Position numbers and translations under genes: made by a program. A stretch of DNA of 64,000 bases from the NCBI GenBank assembly GCA_029706075.1, contig JAINUG010000048.1, positions 2,412,501 through 2,476,500 of the forward strand. Reading direction: 5' to 3'. Position 1 is the stretch's first letter. Every line of letters starts with the position of its first letter. The DNA is from Aldrovandia affinis. Lineage: Eukaryota; Chordata; Actinopteri; Notacanthiformes; Halosauridae. Positions 23,121 through 34,984 of this stretch are shown here, in pieces. The notes under the pieces are model-generated. The model did not search any database and had not been told where the DNA came from. It worked only from the letters and a program-made list of their open reading frames with translations.

Positions 23121-25935
23121 AAGTTCACCAAATGCAATTCAGTTCAATTCAACAACTGAATTCCCTTAATTCCCAGGCATTTCTAAATCCATTGCAATTA
23201 TTTTAATTATAGGGGCAATAACTAATCAAAAATCTATTGATAATAATCAATAATTCCAATGCTATTTGGTAATATGAATTACATTATATGGTAGGAGTTG
23301 CTCTCTCGGTGAGACCAATGAGCTGACCAAAGAACACTGCTCAGTAGAGAGAGTTGTGAATAGCAATGGGAAGTGCCTATGTGGAACAGCCATGAGTGTT
23401 TTTTCACCAGATCACGGTGGGAACAAACTTCCCTCACCTACAAAATATGAGAACACCAAATAGCAGTAAACCCCAACGAGCACACCTATCTAGACTTTTG
23501 TGTTGGGCAAAACAGCCATGTTGTACCATACTTTGGGACATTTGCAAACATAAGGGTAATGCTCAGGGTCTGAAATTAACAAGAACAATTTTGCTATTAG
23601 ATGAAAACTTCACTAGCACTCTCACTAGATTCATTGGGGTTTTTTTACTTGCCAAAATATTTATTTTAGAGAAAGGAAACCTATGTATTCAGAAATGAAA
23701 TTCTAATTCTTACAATATTCATACAATTAATAATAAGGAAACATTGAAATCATCTAACAATGAATGTTAACTAAAAAATGTCACCCCCCTTTGCATCAAC
23801 CAACCACCTCTTCCCTCTTTCTGTCCTCGATTTAGTTAACTTTAGCCTTGAGAACAATCCATGCCCTGACCAATCAACTGCAAACGGTCTCCAAAAGTTA
23901 ACATGACATAGTCAAAATAAATGTCCTCCTCTCCACAAACCTGTCTGTTGAATTGAAACGAACTAAATTCTAACGGTGTGTCAAATCACAGGCTGATTGC
24001 ACATTAATTTGTAATGTTACTCAACCACTATAATCTGTAGCCAAGCAAGAGGGTGGGGGTTCCAGAAACAATGACATCCTCTTCCACTCACTTCCTTGCT
24101 GAAAGTGGAGCTTCAGTGATCCACACAGGAATTTAATTTCAGCAGATAAACATCCATGCTTACGTGCATCTGCTTAACAAGCCTTAAGAAGAATGCACGA
24201 CACCGACATTGGTGCTGTGATGAATGAAAATGTTACTATTAATGCTTGCCTTATTCTTACCCACCCAAACAGCCAATCAAACACACCATTGCTGAATGTC
24301 TCTTTTTCTTTAGCCTGCATTTTTTTCAGAAATATCTCAGATATTCAAAAACATTCTGCCCGCTTTATGTTTTTATTTTAATTAAGGTCATCGTGACATG
24401 GCACGTGGGTGGCTTTCTGGCATTAATAATTTATCTTACAGAATTTCCAAATATTTCTTGATTGGCAAGGTTTTAAAATAAATTCTTAAAACTCTAGGAA
24501 CTAACCACTGATGGCATAGTCCTTTACTGTGAGTTGCTCACTTGAATCTAGTGCTCATTCCCTCCTTCAATTCTACCGTTGGTAATTACACACAAAGATT
24601 GGTTTCTGTGTGTGTGATTTTGTGTGCATCTGTGTGCGCATGCATATGAATTTTCCTTTCAAGGCTCTGTGCCATAACGGATATACTTTAAATCAGCGAT
24701 TGCCATACCACGAGTCCAATTGAAGTGCTAATTTAAGTCAAATCGGTTTAAACGCAAGAACACCATCATGCATTATTTATTGGTAGTCTCTTCTACCCCC
24801 ACCCTCTCACCCATCTCGCTTGCTGTGTCTGCCCTCTTAACCGCATTAGCTAACTTCTCCTTAACCTTCTGCGGTGCGGTCGGAAAAATAAAAAATCTAA
24901 AAATTCCCTGCTGCGCTGCACTCCAGCTCCTGTACTCTTTTGTTCCAGACCATCATTGGGGAAAGAAAAATGGCAAGCAAAAAAAAATCTTGTCAGATGA
25001 TAGTCCAGAGTCTGTGTGAAATTAATACATGCACACCGCAGGCTGAGCTAGCGCGGAAACACCACTATGCAACAACAACTACACACATATTAATTTAGTT
25101 GGGAGCTGTGTTCTGAAGCATGCTCAAAAATAAATGATTAGATAAGAATAGAAAGGGGCAGAAAAATTGAGGATTCAGTGCTCGGTAGGGATGAGACATG
25201 GATTGGGCATCTACAGCCAGCAGCAGCCCTGGTACAAGCAGTGGAAATTGCCAGAATGCTGCATTATGTGCAGGCAGGGTGGGGGGACGAGGACGACTAG
25301 CGAGTGGGGATAATGGAGAAATCTGTTGTGGGGGAAAAGTGAGAAACATTCAATTCAATTTAAAGCAGACTCAGTTGAGAGTACAAACACAAAGGATTCA
25401 TTACAGAGAGATCCGTGTTGAAAGCTGGTTAATTCGCAGTCTTCAAGAGGGGATCTGAAAGCCAGCGGAATTCAATACATTTTGAAACAGGGCACGAATG
25501 CTAATGTCTTATTAAGGACGTCAGAGACAGCAGAATTAATAGTGGTCATGGTGGTAGCAGCAATAATAGCAGTAGTGGTCATAAAAAAAGAAAGAAACAA
25601 TCCAATTAATAACGCGCATCAAATGCAGAGATGGTTGTCAAATTGATGCTCGTAGGAAAACAAGCCTTTCTTTCCAGGGTATAAAAATAGATTTCCCAGC
25701 ACATACACTGTTAATATACACTGGAGCAAGATGTGTAAGTGTGTGTGTGTGTGTGTGTATTCAGGGTGCTAATAATTTTTACTAGCATTAAAATAATACA
25801 ATTTTTGTCAACTTTAAATGTATATTTGACATGCAGTTTTTTAGTGTGGCTTTCACATATTGGCAAACCATCCACAACAAGAATTCTTTCATTTATTTTT
25901 ACTTTAAAGGGGTTCAATAACACATGTTAATACGT
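23121..25935. other. Non-coding stretch
   Basis: No gene was recognised. A (TG)n tract lies at 25737-25758. Segment 25430-25620 is complex sequence without repeats and could be a conserved regulatory element, untested. Confidence 0.4.
25737..25758. repeat. (TG)n microsatellite
   Basis: Eleven TG steps. Confidence 0.85.
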
Positions 25936-25939
25936 GGGG

Positions 25940-27700
25940 TCCTATTATAATGCTGCACTAGGCAACATTTTTCTAAAGCTAAATGGATATGATAAATCGT
26001 TAGAAATAACAGAACAAGTCTCTGTGAGACAAATTCAGTGCTCCCGACCTTGCTTATGGCCTCAAATTCTGCGCTGTAAATTTGTGGTATTGGTCCAAAT
26101 CCTTGTTTGTAAATAATTGGTCGCAGAGCCTATGGCTCTGATTGGTTCACAGCGTTGGCACCGCTGGAAAGCAAAGAGGCATGTTGAGTGATGTATGTAG
26201 CTTTATTCTTGCTTTCACCTGGCTGACTTCAATGAATTTACTTTGTCCACTGGCAAGGTTGCTCTCACGTAGGCAGTGAAATACTTCTGTTTACTGTCTG
26301 GTCATTTGTAATTCGCAAAATAGTTAGATTATTAGTTTATGCAGCCATACAAGCTTTGTAACAATCAGGGTGCACTTCGGTCATGACTGATTGCCTAAAA
26401 CTTTTACAATGGCCCAAAAAAAAGAGTCAATTATTTTACTAATGTATGAGCAATTGTAACTAGCAAACGTAGATAAATTACAACTGTCATTGCTTTCCAG
26501 AGCTGGGGAACTATATACATCACAACAGGTGTAGCATACACTGTTACATTCATTGTTGAACAATCTTTGAACATTCTCATCTCACTTTTCTCTTTCCAAT
26601 GAAAAGACACTGAAAAAACCCAAACCAGCAGGTCTTTGCCAGAGAGGGGTCCTGGAAGAAGGACTAAACCATGAGTTCCCTCAGCATCAGCCCGCAGCTG
26701 AAAGACTCATACAGCCACGTGGCCAGTCGTTCCACACTGGACAAAGGAAGCCACCCCTGCAGTGGACCATCAACAGTGTTAAGCAGTCACCCAGACAGAT
26801 TGAGTACAACAACCTCAAATTGTGAAAGACTTGAGAGTATAAGATAATTATTGTTTTGAGCAAAATACATATTTTAATAGTAATTCTTCTATCCATGTTT
26901 CATGTATATTATTTTAAAATAAATTATCCCATGCAACGAAGAACCATATACGTATATCATTTTTTTTCCAGATAATCAATCATCTCTTCTTTGGATATAA
27001 ATCTCTGCATGAAAGTTGAAAAATAATCAATCATACACATCTCTTGCATAAACCATTGTGCGTTTTTGGTTACATTTTTTTCGTTTTAATTTCATAGCTG
27101 ATTTTATATATGGAATGTGGAAGAAACGTATATCTCCAATGACAAATTTGACCTCACATTATGTATGGTGACATTAATGATTGGAGGATTTCATTCTCCC
27201 TATGATACGATGTTTTAAGGAGTTTGCATAACACAAAACATGTCCCCTTTATGTGAATTAGCTTACAGTACATTTAAAATTTATAATTTGGAGCTGCTGC
27301 TTGCACTCCGCCGTTGTTCTCCCACAGTCTTGCACAGGTATTAACACACATTATTCTCTTTAAAATGCAGCAAGCAGTGGATTATCAGTTGCATATATAT
27401 ACATAAACTGACATATATAGATAGGATGTAGCCAGCTAAGATACATAAATGAAATAAAGTTAGTTTCATTGCTAGTAGGTCAAGTTAACAGCGAAAAATG
27501 ATTAGTCAGACTATCATTTTACCTGGACCCCTGACATAACTTAATCAAAGGTACACTGCTGTTTCACGTCATCCGCATGGGACATTATCAAATCCTATGG
27601 GTGTTAACAATAGATTTTGCAACACAACAATGGTTATTTGGATTTGGTTCGACTGTTTTTGCAATCCCCATCCGTTGCAATAAGGGTGTATTGTAACACA
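25940..27700 (+). repeat. Unnamed dispersed repeat, copy 1 (interrupted)
   Basis: It shares ordered blocks with 40505-41120: GAGCAATTGTAACTAGC (26448), GTCAGACTATCATTTTACCT (27506), and CATTATCAAAT with GATTTTGCAACACAACA (27581-27631). In this copy about 950 bases without a counterpart lie between the first and later blocks (about 26480-27440). I could not name the family. Confidence 0.6.
26671..26847 (+). other. Possible small ORF of 58 codons inside the unmatched insert
   Basis: An ATG in a good context (AAACCATGA) opens a frame beginning MSSLSISPQLKDSYSHVASR and continuing Ser/Thr-rich to a TAA. Local base composition is less AT-rich than the surroundings. It resembles no protein I know. 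It could be an exon, part of a retrocopy, or chance. Confidence 0.15.
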
Positions 27701-28619
27701 CTATCCCTTTATGGATGCTAACACAGTTGGCAAGTAATAGTGCATTGCCCTAAAGCATATGGCACAAAGACAGCACAAGGGGGCAGGTTTTACATTTGTA
27801 ATGAGTTGAAGGTCTGGTGAAGGAATGGCATTTATTCAAATCTGCTTATACTTTTACAAATGTTATGCACTTTTAATATCTGTGATGTATATTCATCTGT
27901 ATATGCAAGTGTGTATGTGTGTATGAGTACAGTGCATGTGCATGTCCAGGGATGTGTATATGAATGTTTGCATGTGTGAGTACATGTAGTGTGTGTATGC
28001 GTGTGTGTGCATGGTGTTTGAGCAGATGCATCCACCATGTGTGTGTATGTGAGTGTATGTACCTTTTAGCATATGACAGCAGTTAAATAAGTGAAAATCA
28101 CTTGCTGAGTCCTGTGCAATGTGGACAGAATATTTGGGCAGATCCTCAGGCCGTGGGTGGGATGTCTGGACAGATCCTGAGGGGATTCTGCAAGTAGGAG
28201 CGTGTGCTGAGGCCTGCCCACTGTTCCCATTCAGATCTCACAACAGCACTACAGCAACTAAGAAGAGGGGGCGAGCTGGAATTGTGACTCCTGCAGGACT
28301 TGCCAGCTAAGTATAGAAATAGGAAAGCTAATGATGGATTATTTTACCACATGAAATGATCGAATAATGATTAAATATGGACATTAATCATTGTAATTCA
28401 AACATTTGATCGCCAAATTGCTGGAAATTAAACCTATTCCTCACTGTCATCATCATCATCATCATCATCATCACCATTGTCTTCAGACAGATAAACATGG
28501 TATCTACTTTGTGCATAGAGTCTTTCTTTTATCGCCAGCATTTGCTTTTAAAGGCCTTTAACACACCTTTACCCAGGGCTACTTTGATTGCTAATATGTT
28601 TCTTTTACCTTTTTTTTCT
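27701..28619. other. Non-coding stretch with TG-rich tract
   Basis: Positions about 27905-28060 are a degenerate TG/TATG tract, and a (CAT)n run lies at 28446-28472. No gene was seen. Confidence 0.5.
28446..28472. repeat. (CAT)n microsatellite
   Basis: About nine CAT/ATC trinucleotide units. Confidence 0.9.
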
Positions 28620-28765
28620 AGAGTCCCCTTAATCAACTCAAGTTTTTGCTGCAGAAAAGCACCTTGATCAAGGTTGCAACAACTGGGTCCAACCGAGGAT
28701 TTGAGCTCACATCTCTGTGGTCAGGAATACTGTACCCCTATTGTAACTGCTGTCAGTGGTGTCAC
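28620..28765 (-). mobile_element. Degenerate tRNA-derived SINE fragment
   Basis: On the minus strand, CTGACAGCAGTTACAATAGG is followed by a B-box-like GAGCTCAAATCCTCGG and by GCAACCTTGATCAAGGTGC. This is the same order as in the SINE at 8452-8700, but diverged. Confidence 0.55.
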
Positions 28766-29179
28766 AGCGATGGGGAGATGGGGGACAGAAGGGCTCTGCC
28801 TGGGCCTTATAAAGCCAGACATGCTCAGCATCAGAGCACAGAAAATGCATGCCACTGATGCTTAGGCAGCTGTGACGACGAATGTCCTCATTCGTTCTCA
28901 GTCACACCTCAGGGGTATTAGGGAGCCCGAAGGGAATGCACTGTGACTCGAAAAAGCCTTTGGCAAGGAGGGTACACCAGGGGAAGGCAAGGGAGTGGGA
29001 GGAGTGAGCTGCAGTGGGCCATGAAAAGGGCTGCTCCATTCGAATTCCTTTCGAATCCTCCTTGCAGACACTGGCCAAAATTAATATCACCTCTACCCGG
29101 GGCACATTACAGAGCTTGCATTTTACATCCGATCTATTTTTTATACAACTCAATATATCTATCTATATGTACACACCGA

Positions 29180-29270
29180 AGGAGCTCAAATGAAATACCT
29201 TGGTCAAGATTACAACCACACACCTAGGAATCAAACCTTGAGGTTCACCAAACTCTCTAATCAGTACAGA
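29180..29270 (-). mobile_element. Degenerate SINE fragment, L2-tail family
   Basis: In reverse complement, GGTTTGATTCCTAGGTG is followed by TGTAATCTTGACCAAGGTAT and TTCATTTGAGCTCC, which resemble the body of the SINE at 8452-8700. Confidence 0.5.
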
Positions 29271-30138
29271 GAAATAAAAAAGTACACTAGGGTCTCTGTT
29301 TTGTTTTTCATGGAGTACCAATGTGTCTACTGGTAATTTGAAAAATAAATGAACCATTGAATACAATCTAGGGCAAAGCTATATAAGTCATGATACAAGT
29401 AGTAAAAAGCTATCTTTAATACCTCACAGTTATTGTCTGTTACTGCTTGAGTTTTAAACCACAGATTATTCCCTATGAATGACAATTGCATTTGAGGATG
29501 TTTGAAACAACTGAATTAAAAAAGTAATCAATCAGATGGTCACCTTGGAACACGGAAAGCAGCTGCAATGCACAATTAAAATCTACAATTGTCCCTTTGT
29601 AACTCAAGGTCAAAGGAAGGACATGCAAGACAAAGTCTCCTACAGTCTTGGGATGAGTGAAGGACAAGTACCTTTACTTTGTGCGCAGCAGAAACACAGG
29701 CCATTGCTGTAAATAATCAGTCACAAATGGGAGGGGGACCAAAATAGAGTTTTGCCAACAAATATGCAAACCCACATTTGATGCAATGTATGGTGTCAAA
29801 TTGGTAAATAGCACCTTGTTAGTAACACTGTTTACATGACCACTACAGACCTCAGGGGTTGGCGATCCACAAATACCCTTTACGAAATCCCTTACTCATA
29901 AAAAAGGGGTGAGACAGTGGAAAAGCCACAAAAAAAAGGCAGATAAATACAAGACAGATTCATCACAACACTGAGAAGATCAGCCCGTTTTCCTGACACT
30001 CGTTGAATTAGCCAGTTTATTGCAGCCAAAGCAGCTTAATTGAGGAGGAGATCATGTAGGACAGATTGTGTGAAAATTCTGTTCAATCCTGGATTTCAGT
30101 CATCAGCAGGAGGATTTTGGAGACTGGAGGAAGTGCAT

Positions 30139-30175
<37 letters not shown>

Positions 30176-31186
30176 TGAGTGTGTGTGTGTGTTCACGAGG
30201 GGATTTAATATAGTCCAACTACACAGGAGATTAAACAGCTAGGTCATTTTCAGTCCAGACTTTTAACAAAATAGGGTCAATGGTGTATAAAGTACAGAGC
30301 ATTACACCCTTCTGAGTTGTGTAACAAGTAAATCCCCTGGAAACTAAAATCCCTTTCTGTTTTATTAGATCGAAGAGCCAGAAACTGGTGATATAAGCAT
30401 GACCAAAACACAAAAATAGTGTGGAACAGTCAAACCACTTCATTATTTAAAACCCTCAAAACATTTTAGTCTTTCATAATCATTTTATGGGCCATTTCAG
30501 TTATTATCCCCTATTTCCTGGCCAGTATTAACATGTGAGATAAAACACAGTATTAGGTCATTGAATATTTAATTGAAGGACAAAAAATGAAGTACTTTTT
30601 AGAAATAAAATATCCCCCATTTGGAGGATACATTCTAGTGGTATTAATCAGACTTGGGAATGGACACAATTAGGGACTTGATGACTCATGGGTTTGAAAT
30701 GAGATTCCTCTAATACCAATTCAATGACATTTGGGACACTTGCAGACAAGGGCGATCACATCAAAAGGCATCATTGTTGCTTAATATGCAGTTATTAGCA
30801 CCTCAGGGCATCAAGGACGCCCACTGTGGTCAAACTCACTGCCCATATTTCACCCCTGCGGTGGCTTGTCAACCTCTATTACAATCTAGTCAGTGTGAAC
30901 ATATACATTGCCTTTAATTGCATTATGAATAGATTCAGGTTCAAGTACAACTGATGGCAAGAAAAGGGGGAAGATAGAAAAGATGGCTATTCAGGTAACA
31001 ACAGTTTTTTGTACTCCTGAAACTCCGGAAGGAGTGTGTACCTTCAGGCATAAACAAATGCTCATGGCTGTACCCCCTATGCCTGACCTGGAGGAACTTA
31101 GGCTGACATATCTTACATATATTAAAGTAATATATAAATCATAATATGTTTTTTACTGTATGTGCATGTTTGTGAATATATAGTAT
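29271..31186. other. Non-coding stretch
   Basis: It contains a TG microsatellite. Segment 30735-30850 is complex non-repetitive sequence with no frame, a possible conserved non-coding element. Confidence 0.4.
30139..30193. repeat. (TG)n microsatellite
   Basis: TG repeats with a GAGTGAGT interruption. Confidence 0.9.
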
Positions 31187-31189
31187 ATA

Positions 31190-31246
<57 letters not shown>
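31187..31246. repeat. (TA)n microsatellite bordering a hAT element
   Basis: TA steps continue directly up to the CAGGGTTGGG end of the hAT element and resume after its other end. Confidence 0.9.
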
Positions 31247-31249
<3 letters not shown>

Positions 31250-31950
31250 GGTTGGGAGGGTTACTTTGTAAATGTAATTAGTGCCTGATTACTGATTACA
31301 CGGCTCTGAAAGTAATCCGATACGAATACAGTTACATGTCTCAAAAAAGTAACGTAATCAGATTACTTTTAGAATACTTTTGGATTACTTACTTTTTCTA
31401 TCACAGATGGGTATGTTTTGGGGTACAGGAGACATTGGGAAGCTGTTATATAGCCAAAGGTGGTGCTACTTAGTACTAAAAGGGTGCTCAAACTTTTGCA
31501 CACGCCATGTTCACTTTTTATTTGATCAGTAATACATTTAAATAGTTATTATGCATTACACTTTGAAAAAGGATGTCATGTTCAACTTTCCACTGTGTTG
31601 AGGTCAGGTCAGCTTCTGTTCATTTAATAATAAATACTAATACATTTGAGATGTCAATTTAGCTAAATATATGCAACATTGTATCTGCATTTTTGTTGTA
31701 GTCGTCGTCATTAACATGTTATGGAATTAGAATGGACAGATTCAAAATTAATCATAATAAAAAGTAAAGGGATATTGAAAGGCAAGTTCTTTTACTGTTT
31801 TGATGGCTCATCATTAGCATTACTCAAACACAGCATCTAAAACAATGTAATAACTTTTGAAACTTTTTTGGCACTGGAATAACAGCGACTTGTAAGGGAT
31901 ATGTAGCGGCGAATGCTCAGCAGTGCATAACGTAATTGACGTATAGTAGA

Positions 31951-32010
31951 GTACAATTGTCTACCAAATTGGGAGAAAACTGGGAAAAATAAAAATAATA
32001 AAATAAAATG
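31951..32010 (+). mobile_element. SINE 3' tail nested in the hAT element
   Basis: GTACAATTGTCTACCAAATT followed by GGGAGAAAACTGGG and an A-rich end matches the tails of the SINEs at 54.0 and 56.7 kb. Confidence 0.65.
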
Positions 32011-32149
32011 TCATCGTTTCAACAATAAAGAAAGCAGTATAAAATTAGCAGAGCAGTTAATGCGATGCCTCAAACCGTAGGCTAAGGTCAGGTAACAGCA
32101 AATTACTGCAGAACTGTGTTCAATAAACTGAAGGTTAGCTAACGTCGAC

Positions 32150-32458
32150 TTACTCCAAGTGCTTTTTAAGATTCGAAGTCGAGTCCTTTGATGCCGACAG
32201 TATCTTTATTCCTGGAAGACACAAGGTACACTGGGCCGACAGATTTTTCCCATGTTCTTCTTTAAACTGGAAATTGTGTCGATAACGCCACAAACTAAAA
32301 AGCTGACTTTTTTCCATCTTGTCCCTATCAATGTTTGTCTGAGCGTGGGCGCGCGCTTTTTTAAACGCATTTTTTTTTAACGCAGTTTTTGGTTCTGTGC
32401 AGCGGCTGTAGTTTTCGTGAGCTGTGTGATGATAATCATGTAGGCGTGATAATTTCAT
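32150..32458 (-). pseudogene. hAT transposase N-terminus, BED zinc finger
   Basis: The frame includes LFSLWRYRHNFQFKEEHGKN and SAQCTLCLPG, then SKDSTSNLKKHLE. The spacing C-x2-C ... LKKHLE fits the BED zinc finger (two Cys, then His residues) that opens many hAT transposases. The frame ends right after HLE at a stop, so the RNaseH-like catalytic and dimerisation parts are absent. The basic N-terminal region may be the real start or an artefact. Confidence 0.75.
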
Positions 32459-32682
32459 GCTGTAACTTTAGTAATGAATATCAGCTCATTAATGTTTGTA
32501 AGGAAAACTTTCCACCAAGAATTCCAAGAAGTAATCCAAAATGTATTCACTTCAGGTTTATTAAAGTAACTGTATTCAGATTACTCGTTTTTCAAATGTA
32601 ACGCGAGCTGAATACAGTTACTTGATTTTTGTATTCTGATTACGTAACGCCGTTACATGTATTCCGTTACAACCCAACCCTG

Positions 32683-32702
32683 TATATATATATATATATA
32701 TA
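32683..32702. repeat. (TA)n microsatellite
   Basis: TA steps between the hAT end and a Tc1 3' half. Confidence 0.85.
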
Positions 32703-32712
32703 AAACACTACT

Positions 32713-33238
32713 GTGATTTATGAGTACACCTTCCATCTGGATTACGGAAATCGGGCAGTCTTTCATCCTTCAGCAAGATAACAATTCGAAACATACCATG
32801 TTGTACAAGGAGGAATGTGAAGGACACCTCAAACTAATGACCTGGCCTGCCCAGTGTCCGGACCTCAATCCCATAGAACTTGTATGGAATGAACTGGACA
32901 GAAGAGTCAAAGCAAAGCAATGCACAAGTGTCTCTGGAAATTGCTGCAGGAGAGCTGGAAAGACATGTTGGGTGATTTTCTGCTGAAACTTATGAACTGA
33001 ATGGCCCGTGTTTGTGAGGCTGTTATCAAGGTAAAGGGTGGCTATTTTGAGGAATCCAAGATTTAGAGACAATTTAACATTTTCTTGAACATTGCTTTGA
33101 TTTTTCTTATGTTTATTGTTATATGTGTTTTTTTGTCATTTTCAAGTATTTACATAAACTTATACAGTGTAAAACACTGTCAATTATGAAATAAACCTAG
33201 TTTCCAGCAGGTGTACTCAAACTTTTGACTGGTACTGT
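32713..33238 (+). mobile_element. Tc1-like transposon, 3' half
   Basis: It holds a transposase C-terminus, then a Tc1-type 3' region (GGTGGCTATTTTGAGGAATC), a polyadenylation-like AATAAA and the right end ACTCAAACTTTTGACTGGTA with CTG. The 5' half is missing and is not on the other side of the neighbouring hAT. Confidence 0.88.
32750..32985 (+). pseudogene. Tc1-like transposase C-terminus remnant
   Basis: LQQDNNSKHTMLYKEECEGH, MTWPAQCPDLNPIELVWNEL and DRRVKAKQ cover the second Asp (QQDN) and the final catalytic acidic position near NPIELVW of the DDE domain. After about residue 70 a frame slip changes the last helix. This is not a complete enzyme. Confidence 0.9.
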
Positions 33239-33258
33239 GTGTATATACTGTATATACT

Positions 33259-33280
33259 GTATATATATATATATATATAT
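33259..33280. repeat. (TA)n microsatellite
   Basis: TA steps between two Tc1-like copies. Confidence 0.85.
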
Positions 33281-34164
33281 ACTACTGGCTGCCAAGTTTT
33301 AGAACACCCCCATTTTCCAGTTTTTACTGAAATTTAAGCAGTCAAATCCAGTGAATAACCTGAAATGATACAAAGGTAAGCGGTAAACTGCCAGAGGTAT
33401 ATAAAAAAAAGGTTTAGGCTACCAAAAACTGAAAAACAATGTACATTTCATAGTTATAAAAAAAGACCCTTTTCAGGGAACAAGTAATGGGTTAACGTAG
33501 GTTAACAGTCACTCTGTGCAAGTCGCCTACTCTAGATCCAGCAAAAGAGCCCCAGACCATCACACTTCCTCCTCACACACTGAGGAACCATCCTTTCGCC
33601 TACTCGGCGGCCTACAAAAACCTTTCAAAACTTCAAGATTTTAAATTTTGATTCATCGGTCCATAAGACCTTCTTCCAGTCTTCAGTAGTCCACTGGCGG
33701 TGCTTCATGGCCCAGGCAAGCCTCGTTTTCTTATTTTGCCATCTTAGCAATTGCTTTCTTACTGCCACTGAAAAGTAAGAAACTTCACAGTTGAAACTGA
33801 GACTTCCTTACTTCGACCAGTGTTAAGCTATGCTCGAAGCTGTTGTCCTGTGAGCCGCCTATCATGCAAGCTGTTGACTCTCAGAAACTTGTCTTCTGAT
33901 TTGTTTGTGGCTTTGGGTCTGCCACACCTCTTCCTGGCAGAGTTTCCTCCAGTTTCCAAGTGCCTTTTGATGGTGTAGGAAACTACTCACTGCCCAAAAA
34001 TTTACATTATTTTTCAGTTTTTGGTAACCTGAACGTTTTTTTTATACCTCTGGCAGTTTACCACTTACCTTTGTACCATTTCAAGTTATTCACTGGACTT
34101 GAATTGATTACATTTCAGTAAAAACTGGAAAATGTGGGTGTTCTAAAACTTTTGACCGGTAGTG
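33281..34164 (-). mobile_element. Tc1-like transposon with long terminal inverted repeats
   Basis: The two ends match as inverted repeats over about 165 bases. The left reads AAGTTTTAGAACACCCCCAT and the right, in reverse complement, AAGTTTTAGAACACCCACAT. Both go on to TTTTCCAGTTTTTACTGAAA and AAACTGCCAGAGGTAT. The flanks are TA-rich. Between them is a decayed minus-strand transposase. Length is 884 bp against 1.3-1.6 kb for a full element. Confidence 0.88.
33535..33960 (-). pseudogene. Tc1-like transposase, decayed middle part
   Basis: Translated fragments on the minus strand include RLAWAMKHRQWTTEDW, KKVLWTDES-like sequence and VRRKCDGLGLF in several frames, corresponding to the DDE domain start (first Asp in the TDES motif). 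Numerous frame breaks show a long-dead copy. Confidence 0.7.
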
Positions 34165-34984
34165 TTTATATACACACACACAATTGTATATACATATATT
34201 TTACACATGCAGATAAATCACAGCAGTGGTGATAAGGCCTGCCGAGATAGCACAGGCATTCATATGAACACTGTGACAGTGGCAATAAGTAATGGCGCTG
34301 AGCTGCAAAGAGGGAAATGCTGGAGGCTTTGGGATGCGCACTGAAGAGCAAGCTGTGCATGCAAGATTAATGACACTGGTGTGCGTGGAAAAAATATCAA
34401 AGCCATCATGTATATGTTTCAAATCTGACTCAGGGCAGCAATATAGTGGCTCTGGGAGGCCGTTTCAAGTCATCAGGAGCCATCAGGTCATCTTAATCTC
34501 CTGCCATCCTTTCTTAAAAGGAGCTTACAACCTCAAAAACAAGGTAGCATACATTTTCCTAATCTGACAACAGCAACACTGTATCCATGATGCACAATTG
34601 CACGCTCCCTTTCTCTCTCCAGAGGGCAGAGAACCAATAGCAGTTAGATTAGGGAACTTCTTCCTTCACTGTTAAAGTTGAGACAAGCTGTGACCATTGG
34701 AGTCACCCTGGCTCGGACAAGAAAACCTTTTATTTTATTTTATTCCAGCCAGGAGTCTGCGGGTATCCGGGAACACAAGTAAGCCACAAGGGACCCCATA
34801 AGAAATACATTTTTAAGCTTGGGGGTCCCATCTTTATTTAAAATCTTTTAACAAATATGAGTAAAACAGGACATTATAACTATATTGAACCAACCAATAG
34901 AAACGGTCTTTAAGAATTCTTAAGATCTGTGGGTTCTGTCAGGCCAAAATGTGCCCGGCTGCCAAAATGTGACCGGGTTACATT
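34165..34984. other. Non-coding stretch, nothing recognised
   Basis: No repeat or gene could be identified. Confidence 0.4.

Larger units (their letters stand above)
31247..32682 (-). mobile_element. hAT-superfamily element with BED-finger remnant
   Basis: The left end CAGGGTTGGGAGGGTTAC and the reverse-complemented right end CAGGGTTGGGTTGTAACGG form imperfect inverted repeats. The sub-terminal DNA repeats ATTAC/GTAATC motifs. The flanks are TATATATA on both sides, consistent with an 8-bp duplication but uninformative in a TA tract. A BED-type zinc-finger frame on the minus strand (32150-32458) supports hAT. At 1436 bp it lacks the catalytic domain. Confidence 0.88.

Noticed and set aside
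28446-28472. CRISPR-like or other regular array
   Set aside because: It is a simple CAT microsatellite. No spaced-repeat array exists anywhere in the window.
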